Notes under the pieces: model-generated
What the model saw: only the letters and a program-made list of their open reading frames with translations
Databases searched by the model: none
Told to the model about the DNA's origin: nothing
Assembly (NCBI GenBank): GCA_963795835.1
Contig: CAWCJC010000002.1
Coordinates: forward strand, 186,001 to 250,000
Source of the DNA: JALYXI01 sp963795835
Lineage (GTDB): Bacteria; Acidobacteriota; Terriglobia; Bryobacterales; Bryobacteraceae
Length of the DNA stretch: 64,000 nt
Reading direction: 5' to 3'
In this document: in pieces, positions 1-9,354 of the stretch
Layout of the letters: every line of letters begins with the position of its first letter
Position numbering within the stretch: the stretch's first letter is position 1
Made by a program: the position numbers and the translations under genes

Positions 1-561
1 GAGCTAAAGAAAGAACAAGCGCGCATTGCCCGCCTGGTTGCCCAGAGAAAATCTGAGACGCCGCAGGCCCGCGACAAACGCCTTGCGGAAGTCCGGGACA
101 AGATCGAGAAGGACCACCGCTTCACGCACGAACTTCTTAGCGCTTTCGATTTTCACGTGGTCGGCCAAGAGTCGCTTGAAGGCCGCAAAGCCTGGGTCCT
201 CGATGCCGAACCTCATCCAGGCTATGTGCCGAAAGAGTTGAAGGCGCAGATGTTCCCGCATATTCGCGGCCGAATCTGGATCGATCAGGAAGATTTTCTC
301 TGGGCCAAAGCCGAAGCGAACGTCGTTGACGCATTCAGCCTGGGCTTCTCGGTAATCGCAAAAATCAATCCGGGAGGACATCTCTCGCTGTTGCAGATTC
401 GTCAGCCCGATGGAACCTGGGTGGTCTCGAAGGTTGCTTTCAAAGGAAGCGGACGAATCGCGCTCGTGAAGCGTTTCTCCGTTGAGAGCGTCACCACCTC
501 CAGCAACTTCCGCAAAGTCGCGCCGGACCGCCGCATCGTCGAAATCAAGGAAGACTTCTGA
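1..561 (+). CDS. Partial secreted/LolA-like hypothetical protein (5' end outside window)
   Basis: The reading frame is open from the first base of the window to the TGA at 559-561, so the start lies upstream and about 186 residues are visible. The visible part opens with a charged, probably helical stretch rich in Lys, Arg and Glu. A beta-rich region follows with alternating hydrophobic residues (for example GRIWIDQEDF and WVVSKVAFKGSGRI). This is the pattern of LolA/LppX-like or outer-membrane lipoprotein-sorting folds common in Acidobacteria. No catalytic motif is visible. The gene ends 17 bases before the sigma factor and may share a transcript with it. The family assignment is tentative. 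Confidence 0.6.
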   Translation, partial: ELKKEQARIARLVAQRKSETPQARDKRLAEVRDKIEKDHRFTHELLSAFDFHVVGQESLEGRKAWVLDAEPHPGYVPKELKAQMFPHIRGRIWIDQEDFLWAKAEANVVDAFSLGFSVIAKINPGGHLSLLQIRQPDGTWVVSKVAFKGSGRIALVKRFSVESVTTSSNFRKVAPDRRIVEIKEDF

Positions 562-578
562 TCCCGTTAGCCCTGCTC

Positions 579-1139
579 TTGTGCGTCTCCTTTGCCGAGG
601 CCGATCGCGAACTCGCTCTCCGTTTGAAGCGCCGCGACCCGAAAGCGATGGCCGACCTATATGATCGTTTCGGGCGCACCGCCTATTCCGTAATCTTTAC
701 TATCGTCAGGGACACCGGAGTTGCCGAAGATTTAGTGCAGGAAACTTTCCTGCGTGTCTGGAACCGAATGAACGCCTTCGATGCGGAACGCGGCGCGCTC
801 GGCTCATGGCTGCTTACCATTGCGCGCAACCGCGCGATCGACTACATTCGTTCCGCCAGTTCCCGCGCCGCCCGCAACAGTTTCGAGATTGAAGAGCGGG
901 AGCATCCCTCGTTGTTTGCCGATGCCGAACAGGAAATCGTCGCTGCGGACCAGGCGAAGCGAATCCGTTCCGCCCTCAATTCACTCCCGCCCAAACACAA
1001 GCGCGTCATCGAACTGGCTTACTACCAGGGTATGAGCCAGACGGAAATGGCCGAACACTTGAACGAGCCCTTGGGCACGGTGAAGACTTGGGCCAGAAGC
1101 GCGCTCAAGCTCCTGCGGGAAGAGCTGGATCGCCGCTAA
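579..1139 (+). CDS. RNA polymerase sigma factor, ECF subfamily
   Basis: A 186-residue protein with the two-domain layout of sigma-70 group 4. Region 2 spans about residues 12-95, with the core-binding motif AEDLVQETFLRVW at 49-61 and SWLLTIARNRAIDYIRS at 76-92. Region 4 spans about 130-180, with the helix-turn-helix SQTEMAEHLNEPLGTVKTWARSAL. It directs core polymerase to an unknown set of promoters. No anti-sigma gene follows, which is unusual for ECF factors; the next gene is a secreted protein. The start is TTG at 579; the first internal ATG (648) would remove part of region 2.1. No clear ribosome-binding site is visible, so the exact start is uncertain. Confidence 0.9.
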   Translation: MCVSFAEADRELALRLKRRDPKAMADLYDRFGRTAYSVIFTIVRDTGVAEDLVQETFLRVWNRMNAFDAERGALGSWLLTIARNRAIDYIRSASSRAARNSFEIEEREHPSLFADAEQEIVAADQAKRIRSALNSLPPKHKRVIELAYYQGMSQTEMAEHLNEPLGTVKTWARSALKLLREELDRR

Positions 1140-1227
1140 CCCCTGTCCGGCTTGTGAACCTTGAGGGCCAGGGAGACGCCCTCACTTTGTATGGAACCCA
1201 ATCCCCCCCGAATGCGACAATACTCCT

Positions 1228-2295
1228 ATGCGGTACGCTGCGGCGCTGGTCGCGTCCACTCTCGCCTTCGCGCAATCCACCGTGCCGGTCGAGAAGTTAG
1301 TCGAGTTCGTGCGCTCCTCCATCTCTCTTAAGTACCCGGATAAACAGGTAGCCGCCCAACTGCACAACTTTCATCTTTCTGAAAAGCTGGACGACACCAA
1401 AATCGAAATGCTGCAAGGCGAGGGCGCGGGTCCGAAAACCGTAGCCGCGCTCAAAGAACTCGGCGCCGCTTCACAATCCCTCAAGGCAGCCGAACCGCCG
1501 CCACCCCCGCCCGTGCGCCGATCCATCCCCCCGCCCAGCTACGCGGACCAGCAAGCCGTAATCGATAAGATGCGCGAGTACGCGCTCAACTACTCGAATT
1601 CGCTTCCCAACTTCGTCTGCAAGCAGGTTACCCGGCGCTATTACGATCCGCAGGGCCATGAAAACTGGCGCACCTCCGACACGATCGTCAGTAAACTCAG
1701 CTATTCGGAGCAGCAGGAAAAGTACGACGTGATTCTGGCCAACGGAGCGCCCGTCTTAAATAAGGACATGCACAGCTTCGGAGGTACGACGTCCACCGGC
1801 GAATTCGGCAGCTTGCTGAAGTACATCTTCGATCCTAAATCCGACGCCGAATTTCATTGGGACCGCTGGGGCCGCATTCGCAATCGCGTGACCCACGTCT
1901 TCAATTTCAGTGTCGATCAGGCTCATTCGTCCTGGGGCATCATGGATGGCGAGACCAAGAGAAGCGTGACTCCCGCCTATAACGGTCAAATTTACGTTGA
2001 CCGCGAATCGAATCAGGTGGTCCGCATCTTCATGCAGAGCGTGGACATTCCTTCCGATTTCCCGATCCAGCTCGCGCAAACCACCCTCGACTACGATTTC
2101 ATCAAGCTTAGCGATCAACAGTTCCTCCTGCCCCTCAAAGCGCAAGTTCGTCTGGATCGCGGCCACTACGAAACCAAGAACGACGTGGAATTCCGCTCCT
2201 ATCAGAAGTTCTCCGCCGAAGCCGTTATCACTTTCGATACGCCTGACGCTCTTCCTGACGAAAAAAGTCCCGCTGCTCCCAAGCCGCCGAAGTAA
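1228..2295 (+). CDS. Secreted hypothetical protein with proline-rich linker
   Basis: 355 residues. A short signal peptide (MRYAAALVASTLAFAQS) is followed by a helical domain of about 75 residues, then a proline-rich linker (PPPPPPVRRSIPPPSY, about residues 90-106). A larger C-terminal domain contains a conserved Cys (NFVCKQ) and many aromatic and beta-strand segments. The layout, with the NFVCKQVTRRYYD start of the C-terminal domain, matches large paralogous families of secreted proteins in Solibacteres, but I cannot name a function. Its stop codon TAA overlaps the potA start (TAATG at 2293-2297), which suggests translational coupling to the transporter operon. Confidence 0.7.
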   Translation: MRYAAALVASTLAFAQSTVPVEKLVEFVRSSISLKYPDKQVAAQLHNFHLSEKLDDTKIEMLQGEGAGPKTVAALKELGAASQSLKAAEPPPPPPVRRSIPPPSYADQQAVIDKMREYALNYSNSLPNFVCKQVTRRYYDPQGHENWRTSDTIVSKLSYSEQQEKYDVILANGAPVLNKDMHSFGGTTSTGEFGSLLKYIFDPKSDAEFHWDRWGRIRNRVTHVFNFSVDQAHSSWGIMDGETKRSVTPAYNGQIYVDRESNQVVRIFMQSVDIPSDFPIQLAQTTLDYDFIKLSDQQFLLPLKAQVRLDRGHYETKNDVEFRSYQKFSAEAVITFDTPDALPDEKSPAAPKPPK

Positions 2296-3227
2296 TGTCG
2301 CTGGAGCTGAGATCGGTATCGAAATCGTTCCCAAGCCACACCGCAGTCCAAGACCTCTCCTTCACGCTACAGCCCGGCGAATTCTTCTCCCTCGTCGGAC
2401 CGTCGGGCTGCGGCAAAACCACCACGCTGCGCATGATCGCGGGCTTCGAACAACCCACCACGGGCGAAATCTTCCTCAACGGGCAATGTCTTAACAATTG
2501 CGAACCGCGGCACCGAAATGTTTCGACTGTCTTCCAAAGCTATGCTCTGTTCCCCCATCTCACGGTCGAAGAGAACGTAGCCTTCGGACTCCGCCGAAAA
2601 GGCATCCGCGATTGCGCTGTTCCAGTCGCCGAAGCACTGCGCACCGTGCATCTATCGGGCAAAGAAAAACGCAAGCCCGCAGAACTTTCCGGCGGCGAAC
2701 GCCAGCGCGTGGCTCTCGCGCGTTCTCTCATCCTCCGTCCCGAAGTCCTGCTGCTCGATGAGCCCTTGGCCGCGCTGGACCCCCAACTGCGCCGGCAGGT
2801 ACGCGCCGAACTGAAAACTCTGCAGCGCAACGCCGGCATCGCCTTCCTCTTCGTCACGCACGATCAGGAGGAGGCGCTCTCGCTCTCAGACCGCATCGGT
2901 GTCATGAACGCCGGGCGGCTGGAACAAATTGCCTCCCCGGAGGAAGCTTATCGGCGTCCGGCCTCACGCTTTGTCGCTTCGTTCCTTGGCGAACTGAACA
3001 CCATCGGCGGCGCCGACATCCGCCCGGAAGCCACGCGAATCGAAAGCACCCCCACCGGCCAATCCATAGAATGCCGGGTCTTGCATGCAACTTTCTTGGG
3101 CCACTTCGTGCGCGTGACTGCCGAATCCCAATACGGCGTCGTCACCGCGCAACTCAACCCGCATCAACCGGCGTTTCACCCTGGCCAGACAGCCTATCTT
3201 CACTGGGACCCAGCCGACGAACTATGA
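2295..3227 (+). CDS. potA: Spermidine/putrescine ABC transporter ATP-binding protein
   Basis: A 310-residue cytoplasmic ATPase that energises polyamine import. Visible motifs are Walker A GPSGCGKTT (35-43), Q-loop FQSYALF, signature LSGGERQRVALARSL, Walker B VLLLDEPLAALD and H-loop VTHDQEE. A C-terminal TOBE-like region (about 230-310) is slightly shorter than in E. coli PotA. Its ATG overlaps the upstream stop, and its TGA overlaps the potB start (ATGA at 3224-3227), so the genes are an operon. Polyamine specificity is inferred from the PotB, PotC and PotD-like partners. Confidence 0.92.
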   Translation: MSLELRSVSKSFPSHTAVQDLSFTLQPGEFFSLVGPSGCGKTTTLRMIAGFEQPTTGEIFLNGQCLNNCEPRHRNVSTVFQSYALFPHLTVEENVAFGLRRKGIRDCAVPVAEALRTVHLSGKEKRKPAELSGGERQRVALARSLILRPEVLLLDEPLAALDPQLRRQVRAELKTLQRNAGIAFLFVTHDQEEALSLSDRIGVMNAGRLEQIASPEEAYRRPASRFVASFLGELNTIGGADIRPEATRIESTPTGQSIECRVLHATFLGHFVRVTAESQYGVVTAQLNPHQPAFHPGQTAYLHWDPADEL

Positions 3228-4048
3228 CACTCCGCCGCTGGTTCCTTCTTCCCGCCCGAGCCACGCAGGTGCTTTGCTTCGCCATCCCCATGATGATCGT
3301 GGTCCTCTTAAGCCTGCTCACTCGCGGCGACTACGGCGGTGCTGAACACCCGTGGACCCTCGAAAGCTACACGCGCCTCCTCGATCCCCTCTATCTCGCC
3401 ATTCTCTGGCGATCCCTTTGGATGGCGACAGCCGCCACCGCAATCTCGCTTCTGCTGGGGTTTCCGCTGGCGCTCTTCATCTCAAGAGCAACTCGGTACC
3501 GTAACCTGCTCCTGCAACTCGTAATTCTTCCCTTCTGGACCAGCTTTCTGATCCGGACCTACGCCTGGATCTTTCTGCTGCGCGACACTGGCCTGATCAA
3601 TACCGCGCTCCAACGGATCGGCTTAACGCACCACCCGCTCCCGCTTCTTTATAATGACGGCGCCGTGCTGCTCGGGTTGGTCTATGGCTATCTGCCGTTT
3701 ATGGTGCTGCCCCTGTATGCCGCGCTCGAGCGCATCGATCCAGCGCTCGAAGAGGCTGCGGCTGATTTAGGCGCAGGCCCGCTGGCAATCGTCGCGCAAG
3801 TGATTGTCCCGCTAGCCAAGCCAGGCATCATAGCGGGGTCCATCCTGGTCTTCGTCCCCGCACTCGGCGCGTATCTTACCCCGGATTTGATGGGGGGAGG
3901 AAGAACTGTGATGATCGGCAATTTGATCCAAAACCAATTCACCACCGCGAGAGATTGGCCCTTCGGCGCAGCGCTCTCTTTGGCGTTAATGGCGCTCACG
4001 GCAATCCTGCTAACGCTCTACAAACGACTACCTGATTTTGAAGAGTGA
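3224..4048 (+). CDS. potB: Spermidine/putrescine ABC transporter permease PotB
   Basis: A 274-residue inner-membrane permease with about six membrane spans. The cytoplasmic EAA loop (EEAAADLGAGPLAIVAQVIVP) contacts PotA. The start at 3224 is chosen because its ATG overlaps the potA stop (ATGA); the frame stays open further upstream inside potA, but that would be an unrealistic overlap. The gene ends at 4048. It is not followed directly by potC: an inverted gene and a glyoxalase gene (4067-5138) lie between them, splitting what is usually a potABCD unit. Confidence 0.92.
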   Translation: MTLRRWFLLPARATQVLCFAIPMMIVVLLSLLTRGDYGGAEHPWTLESYTRLLDPLYLAILWRSLWMATAATAISLLLGFPLALFISRATRYRNLLLQLVILPFWTSFLIRTYAWIFLLRDTGLINTALQRIGLTHHPLPLLYNDGAVLLGLVYGYLPFMVLPLYAALERIDPALEEAAADLGAGPLAIVAQVIVPLAKPGIIAGSILVFVPALGAYLTPDLMGGGRTVMIGNLIQNQFTTARDWPFGAALSLALMALTAILLTLYKRLPDFEE

Positions 4049-4066
4049 CCGCAAGCAACGCTCGAA

Positions 4067-4660
4067 TCACGGTTCCACCGGTACGATCGCGGGCCGGTTG
4101 AACAAACACCCGCCATCCCCGATGATCAGCAAGCTCATTGCTCCGCAATAAGGTCCGCCATGCCCGGTAATCAGCCCCAGGCCCCGAGCATCAGCGGGTA
4201 CTTCAAACACCCGCGACGTGGTGACTTGCTCTCCAGGCCCCAGAAGAACAGTTAAGGGAGTTTCGGACGGATTCGTGCGGGCCGGATAACGGTGTCCCTG
4301 CTCATCGAGCAGATAGATCCACGCCCCGTTAGCTCGCTGAGAGATGCCCCGGGCAGTGCTGTAAATTCGGAACTCAACATCGTAAGCGATGGTCCGTCCC
4401 AGAGGCGTACGGTGGATGTTTTCCACCTGAATGCACCAATCATCAAAGCACCAGGGCGCGCCAACAGCTATCCTGCGCTGAGGCGTCCAGTAATCCATGG
4501 CCAAAGCCGCAACGAAATAGAGCAACACGCAGGTGGCCCAGACGCGGAAGATGCGGAGCGCGACCCCGCCGCGTCCGCGCAACGCGAAGATTACAACCGT
4601 AACCAAAGTGGCTACGCTTGCGACAAAACAGGCGAGAAAAACCAGATCGAAAATCTTCAT
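4067..4660 (-). CDS. Hypothetical membrane protein inserted between potB and potC
   Basis: 197 residues. Two predicted N-terminal membrane helices (about residues 5-27 and 38-58) are followed by an extracytoplasmic domain of about 130 residues. It has a Cys pair near the membrane (WCFDDWCIQV) and two later cysteines (YCGAM, GCLF). The soluble part resembles DUF4352-like immunoglobulin folds (DVEFRIYSTARG, LLGPGEQVTTSRVFEVP), but this is a weak impression. The gene runs opposite to the pot genes and is divergent from the glyoxalase gene, with 30 bases between the starts. The function is unknown. Confidence 0.7.
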   Translation of the reverse strand: MKIFDLVFLACFVASVATLVTVVIFALRGRGGVALRIFRVWATCVLLYFVAALAMDYWTPQRRIAVGAPWCFDDWCIQVENIHRTPLGRTIAYDVEFRIYSTARGISQRANGAWIYLLDEQGHRYPARTNPSETPLTVLLGPGEQVTTSRVFEVPADARGLGLITGHGGPYCGAMSLLIIGDGGCLFNRPAIVPVEP

Positions 4661-4690
4661 AGCGGGGCGAAGATAGAGAAACAGGTTCTC

Positions 4691-5138
4691 ATGAAAGCAG
4701 AATTCTACGGTGTCGCGCCTCTCCTACAGGTTTATGATATGCCCCAAGCCGTCAGGTTCTACCGTGACTTACTCGGTTTTGAGCTCATCAATCAGTCGCG
4801 TGAGGGCGAGCAGTTCGATTGGTGTCTGCTCTCTCGCGGAGGCGCCGAAATCATGCTGAACACCCTGTACGAAGCAGACCTCCGGCCGCCGAGACCGGAC
4901 GCACTTCGGACAGCCGCTCACGCGGACACCAGCCTATACTTCGCCTGCCGCGAACTTAGATGCTGCCTACGAACACCTGAAAACTCACGACATTGCTCTA
5001 GAGCCGCCAAGCGTAGCGGCATACGGGATGAGGCAACTCTCGTTCCGCGATCCGGACGGGTACAGCCTCTGCTTCCAATGGCCCGCTAATGAACACTGGG
5101 CTCAGCAATGGCGCAGCCGCTACGGTTTTGACGTTTAA
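4691..5138 (+). CDS. Glyoxalase/bleomycin-resistance-like protein, frameshifted
   Basis: The first frame from ATG 4691 gives a vicinal-oxygen-chelate domain (VAPLLQVYDMPQAVRFYRDL, LLSRGGAEIMLNTLYEAD). It becomes nonsense after TSLYFACR at about 4950. From there the +1 frame continues the family correctly (LDAAYEHLKTHDIALEPP, FRDPDGYSLCFQWP) to a TAA at 5136-5138. Removing one base near 4950-4953 restores a protein of about 148 residues with the expected C-terminal Glu/Asp-rich strand. The role is probably metal-dependent lyase, dioxygenase or resistance function; the substrate is unknown. It lies between potB and potC and runs with them. The shift is either a sequence error or a real mutation. 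Confidence 0.75.
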
Positions 5139-5175
5139 GCGACCGCCATGGTCAAACCAAAGTTAGCCCGCTGAC

Positions 5176-5979
5176 GTGCGAACCAAACTCCCTTCACTCC
5201 TGGGCCTCTATGCCACCCTGTCCTATACCTTTCTTCACGTTCCCCTGCTCATCCTGATCGTCTTCAGCTTCAATAGCTCCCGCTTCTCCCTCTGGGAAGG
5301 CTTTTCCCTCCACTGGTACCGTGCCATGGTCCAAGACCCTGCACTTGCCGAAGCTACCCGTAACAGCATTGCCATTGCTCTTGCCAGCTCCGCGCTCGCT
5401 ACCGCCATTGGCACGCTCGCCGCTTACGCCATGTGGAAGCGAAAAGCTCCGCTGCTCGAAGGCTCCCTTTACCTCACGCTAATCACGCCCGAGATTGTCA
5501 CCGGCATCTCTTTACTCGCTCTCTTTCAATGGCTTTTCCGATATCTCCCCTTTCGACTCGGCCTCGCCACGGTCATCCTCGCCCATGTCGCGTTCTCCAT
5601 TGCCTACGTCACGGTTGTCGTCTCTTCGCGACTTCGCGGAATGGATCGTTCCCTGGAAGAAGCCGCGCTCGACCTCGGCGCAGGCGAATGGCAAGCTTTC
5701 CGCTGCGTTACGCTGCCGATGCTTGCCCCCGCGATTGCGGCCGCCGCGCTCCTCTCGCTGGTCGTCTCCTTCGACGACTACGTGATCACCAGCATGGTCG
5801 CGGGCGTTGATTCCGAAACCCTCCCGATGGTTGTCTACGCCATGGCGCGAAGGGGGGTCAACCCGGTCTTAAACGCCGTCTCTTCCCTCACGGTCGTTGT
5901 GTTCGGCACCTTGATTCTGCTCTCGGAACGATTTCGCTCAGGGGAAGGCTATATTCGAACTAGCCGGAAAACCAAATGA
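5176..5979 (+). CDS. potC: Spermidine/putrescine ABC transporter permease PotC
   Basis: A 267-residue permease with about six membrane spans and an EAA loop (EEAALDLGAGEWQAFRCVTLP), as expected for the second polyamine permease. A conserved downstream stretch, SFDDYVITSMVAG, is typical of PotC/PotI. The start is GTG at 5176, giving MRTKLPSLLG before the first span. Its TGA overlaps the potD ATG (ATGA at 5976-5979). It is separated from potB by about 1.1 kb holding two unrelated genes, so it may depend on read-through or on its own promoter. Confidence 0.92.
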   Translation: MRTKLPSLLGLYATLSYTFLHVPLLILIVFSFNSSRFSLWEGFSLHWYRAMVQDPALAEATRNSIAIALASSALATAIGTLAAYAMWKRKAPLLEGSLYLTLITPEIVTGISLLALFQWLFRYLPFRLGLATVILAHVAFSIAYVTVVVSSRLRGMDRSLEEAALDLGAGEWQAFRCVTLPMLAPAIAAAALLSLVVSFDDYVITSMVAGVDSETLPMVVYAMARRGVNPVLNAVSSLTVVVFGTLILLSERFRSGEGYIRTSRKTK

Positions 5980-7013
5980 AACGCCGCCATTTCTTCCTGG
6001 GTTCGTTTTTCCCTGCTGCACTGTGCACAACAGCCTGCACGATGGACCGCCGCCCTCGGCTGAACGTTTTCAATTGGTCCAGCTACATCGCCGCTGGCAC
6101 AATCCCCGCCTTTGAGCACGAATATCAGGTTCGCGTCCGCTACCAGGTCTATGAAAGTAATGAGGAAATGCTCGCCAAGGTGATGACGGGCAATTCCGGC
6201 TGGGATGTTGTGTTCCCCACGCACAACCGCATTCAGCCCATGGTCGCCGCCGGCCTCCTCGCCCCTCTTGTGCACTCGAGAATGAAGAACGTGCACAATC
6301 TGGCACAGCAGTTTCAGTCTCCGCCGTGGGACCCCTCGCTGGCGCACTGTATCCCTTACATGTGGAACGGAACAGGCATTGTTTACAACCGCCGAATCGA
6401 ACCCGCTCCCACCCGCTGGTCCGACCTCTGGAGTCCTCGCTGGCAAAACCGCGTCACCATGCTGGACGATCCCGAAGACGTCCTCGGCGCCTGCCTTAAG
6501 AAACTCCATCTCCCCTTCGACTCCACCGATCCCGCCGACCTCGCCCGCGCCAAACAGGAAGCCGTCGCCCAGAAGCCCAAAATCCGCGCCTATCTGAATG
6601 CCGAAGTTCGTGACCAGTTAGTCTCAGGCGATGTCCTTGCTGCCCAAGCCTGGTCCACCACCGCGCAGCAAGCCATAGGAGCCACGAAAGACCTCGCCTT
6701 CGTTTATCCAGAAGAAGGTTTCCCACTCTACGCCGATAACGCGGTCATCCTCCGGGAATCCACTCGCGCCGAACTAGCCCAGGAATTCCTCGATTACCTG
6801 CTTCGCCCGGAAGTGGCTGCCGCCAACGCGAGGGGGGCTGAAACCGCCACGGCCAACGAAGCCGCCAGAATGCTCCTCCCCATGGAAATGCGTGAGAGTG
6901 CCACGCTGTACCCTGATGCGGCAACAAGACAACGAGCCATCTGGCCCAAAGCGCTTCCCGGACCGGCCATGCGCCTCCGCGACCGCATTTGGACCGAAAT
7001 CAAAGCCGCCTAA
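5976..7013 (+). CDS. potD: Spermidine/putrescine-binding protein (lipoprotein)
   Basis: A 345-residue extracytoplasmic solute-binding protein. The N-terminus carries twin arginines (MKRRHFFLG) and a lipobox-like LCTTAC with Cys21, so it is probably a Tat- or Sec-exported lipoprotein. The mature part begins LNVFNWSSYIAAGTIPAFEHEY, the usual PotD/PotF opening in which the Trp and Tyr help bind the polyamine. It also has NSGWDVVFPTHN and AQAWSTTAQQA. Start and stop context ties it to potC by a 4-base overlap. It is the last gene of the unit; a gamma-glutamyltranspeptidase gene follows after 37 bases. Confidence 0.92.
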   Translation: MKRRHFFLGSFFPAALCTTACTMDRRPRLNVFNWSSYIAAGTIPAFEHEYQVRVRYQVYESNEEMLAKVMTGNSGWDVVFPTHNRIQPMVAAGLLAPLVHSRMKNVHNLAQQFQSPPWDPSLAHCIPYMWNGTGIVYNRRIEPAPTRWSDLWSPRWQNRVTMLDDPEDVLGACLKKLHLPFDSTDPADLARAKQEAVAQKPKIRAYLNAEVRDQLVSGDVLAAQAWSTTAQQAIGATKDLAFVYPEEGFPLYADNAVILRESTRAELAQEFLDYLLRPEVAAANARGAETATANEAARMLLPMEMRESATLYPDAATRQRAIWPKALPGPAMRLRDRIWTEIKAA

Positions 7014-7050
7014 ACGCTTACTATCAGGCAACGCCGTTCTAAACTAAACC

Positions 7051-8807
7051 ATGCGCGTCCTCTTCGCAATCCTTACCCTGACATCACTCCAAGCTGCCAC
7101 GATGTTCCCGCCCGTGCGCGCCACCCATGAAATGGCCGGTGCCGGCAACAGCATGGAAGTCGAAGCCGGATTCCGCATTCTCCAGCAAGGCGGCAACGCA
7201 GTTGATGCAGGCGTTGCCAGCGTCTTAGCGGCGGCTGTTACCGAACAAGACCACTTCGGCCTAGGCGGCGAAATGCCGGTCATCATCAAAATGGCTGGCG
7301 CCCCCCGATTGTGATCAGCGGCGTAGGGCCTGCGCCCGCCAAAGCCACGGTCGCTTTTTACAACGCTCGCAAACCTGAGAAATGGGAGGAAGGTTCGAAA
7401 GAGAAGCTGGCCCCCATCCCCGCGCAAGGAATCCTGGCCGCCACCATCCCCGGCGTTTTCGATGGCCTTATGCTCGCGCTGGAGCGCTATGGCACCATGA
7501 GTTTCGCCCAGGTGGTCCAACCCGCGCTCGAACGTGCCGACGGCTTCCCGCTTCCCGAAATCTTCTCCCAATTCATCCGCACCAACGAAGCCCTGCTTCG
7601 CCTCTGGCCCGTCTCAACCGCCTTCTTCCTCCCGAACAATCGCGTTCCGATGCCCGGCGAAGTCATGCACTTGCCAGATCTCGCCCGCAGCCTGCGCGAA
7701 CTCGCCTCCGCCGAGAAGAAAGCCCACGGCAAGCGCGAAAAGAAGATCGAAGCTGTGCGCGACTACTTCTACCGGGGTCCCCTTGCCCATCGCATGGCCG
7801 CGTTCTCCGAAGCGAACGGCGGGCTCATCTCTTATGACGATCTTGCCAAATACCATGCCGAAATCGACACCCCGCGCACCACGACCTATCGCGGCTACGA
7901 AATCGTCAAGCCCGGCTTCTGGACCCAGGGCCCGGTGATGCTCGAAGCCCTCAACATCCTGGAAGCCTATGATCTGAAAGCCATGGGCCACAATAGCCCC
8001 GCCTATCTCCACACCGTTGTCGAGACTGTCAAGCTCGCCTTCGCCGACCGCGACCGCTACTATGGCGACCCGAAATTTTCAAAGATCCCTGAAGAGACGC
8101 TGCTCTCAAAGAACTACGCCGCCGAACGCCGCAAGCTGATCGATCCCTCTCAAGCTTCCATGGAGTCGCGCCCCGGCACATTCGCTCCGGCTCTTCCCCC
8201 AAATTCCATCAGCAGCCCGACCGCCGGTGCCCAAGACACCACCTGCGTCGATGTGGTCGATCGCCAAGGCAACGTTTTCTCCGCCACCCCCTCCGGCGCA
8301 TGGCTCCCCTCGGTGATCGCGGGTGACACCGGTATTCCTTTCGGCACCAGACTTCAATCGATGGTGACGACACCCGGACACCCAAACATGCTCGAAGGCG
8401 GCAAGCGCCCGCGCGTGACACTGAGCCCGACGCTCGTGATGAAAGACGGCAAGCCGCTCATCGCGATGTCCACCCCCGGCGGCGATAACCAGGATCAGGC
8501 GCTCCTCCAAGTCCTGCTCAACCTGATCGAGTTCAATATGACTCCGCAGGAAGCCGTGGAAGCACCGCGATTTCAAACCGAGCACTTCTATGCATCATTC
8601 GCCAACCACGAGTTCGTTCCCGGCAAACTGAATCTTGAACTCCGGATCCCGAAAGCCACCATTGAAAGCCTTTCCGCGCTCGGTCACAAAGTCAACGTAA
8701 CCGGAGAATGGAGCAACATGTCCGCACCCGTAGTCATCAAAATCGGCGACCACGTCCTGGAAGGCGCAGCCGACCCGCGCCGGGGCCGCTTTATTTTCGG
8801 GAACTGA
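7051..8807 (+). CDS. ggt: Gamma-glutamyltranspeptidase, frameshifted in a C6 tract
   Basis: The N-terminal frame (7051-7314) gives a signal peptide and the opening of a GGT (GGNAVDAGVASVLAAAVTEQD, GLGGEMPVIIK), then stops. The next frame carries the rest to 8807, including DTTCVDVVD with the autocatalytic/nucleophilic Thr and GGKRPRVTLSPTLV and STPGGDNQDQ. One more C in the tract at 7301-7306 joins the halves (APPIVISGVGPAPAK) into about 586 residues. The enzyme is a secreted Ntn hydrolase acting on glutathione-like gamma-glutamyl bonds. A complete paralogue sits at 56.9-58.7 kb. The 3' end overlaps rdgB on the other strand by 17 bases. Confidence 0.88.
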
Positions 8808-9354
8808 GCCACTCGATCATTTGGTCGAGCGCTTTCCCGCGATGGCTTACCGAATGCTTTCGTTCCGACGGCACTTGGGCCAACGAGCACGCGAACGGCG
8901 GATAGTAAAACAGCGGGTCATACCCGAAGCCGCCGTCACCTTGGGGCTCGGTGAGAATCTCGCCTTCCACCTCGCCGCGAAAGGTCTTCACCAACTCACC
9001 CGCTTCCGCCAAGGCAATTACAGAGACAAACCGCGCGCCCCGATTCGCGACTCCTTCCAACTCCCGCAACACCCGCGCGTTGTTCGCAGCATCGTTCCCC
9101 GCATACCGCGCCGAATAGATCCCCGGAGCGCCGCTTAAGGCGTCCACTTCCAGGCCGGAATCGTCTGCGAACAACAAACCCGGAGCAAACCGGCTGTAGT
9201 AAATCGCCTTCTGCGCCGCGTTCTCTTCAAATGTCGCGCCCGTTTCCTCCGGAGCTGCAATTCCCGTCAGCGCGCGAATCTCAAACTCTGGCCCGGCGGC
9301 AAACTGAAACTCCCGCAGCTTGCCCGGGTTTCCCGTGGCGCAATACAAAGTCAC
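8791..9354 (-). CDS. rdgB: dITP/XTP pyrophosphatase (Ham1/RdgB)
   Basis: A 187-residue enzyme that removes non-canonical purine nucleotides (dITP, XTP) from the pool. The family motifs are all present: ATGNPGKLREF at the N-terminus, FADDSGLEVDAL with the metal-binding acidic pair, GFGYDPLFYYP and SHRGKALDQM near the C-terminus. The start is GTG at 9354, which overlaps the RNase PH stop codon by 4 bases; rph-rdgB is a common bacterial pair. The gene converges with ggt and overlaps its end by 17 bases. Confidence 0.96.
   Translation of the reverse strand: MTLYCATGNPGKLREFQFAAGPEFEIRALTGIAAPEETGATFEENAAQKAIYYSRFAPGLLFADDSGLEVDALSGAPGIYSARYAGNDAANNARVLRELEGVANRGARFVSVIALAEAGELVKTFRGEVEGEILTEPQGDGGFGYDPLFYYPPFACSLAQVPSERKHSVSHRGKALDQMIEWLSSRK

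Noticed and set aside
4292..5089. 265-codon frame taken as one gene including the glyoxalase
   Set aside because: The first 133 codons are antisense to the membrane-protein gene; the glyoxalase begins at ATG 4691 and changes frame near 4950.
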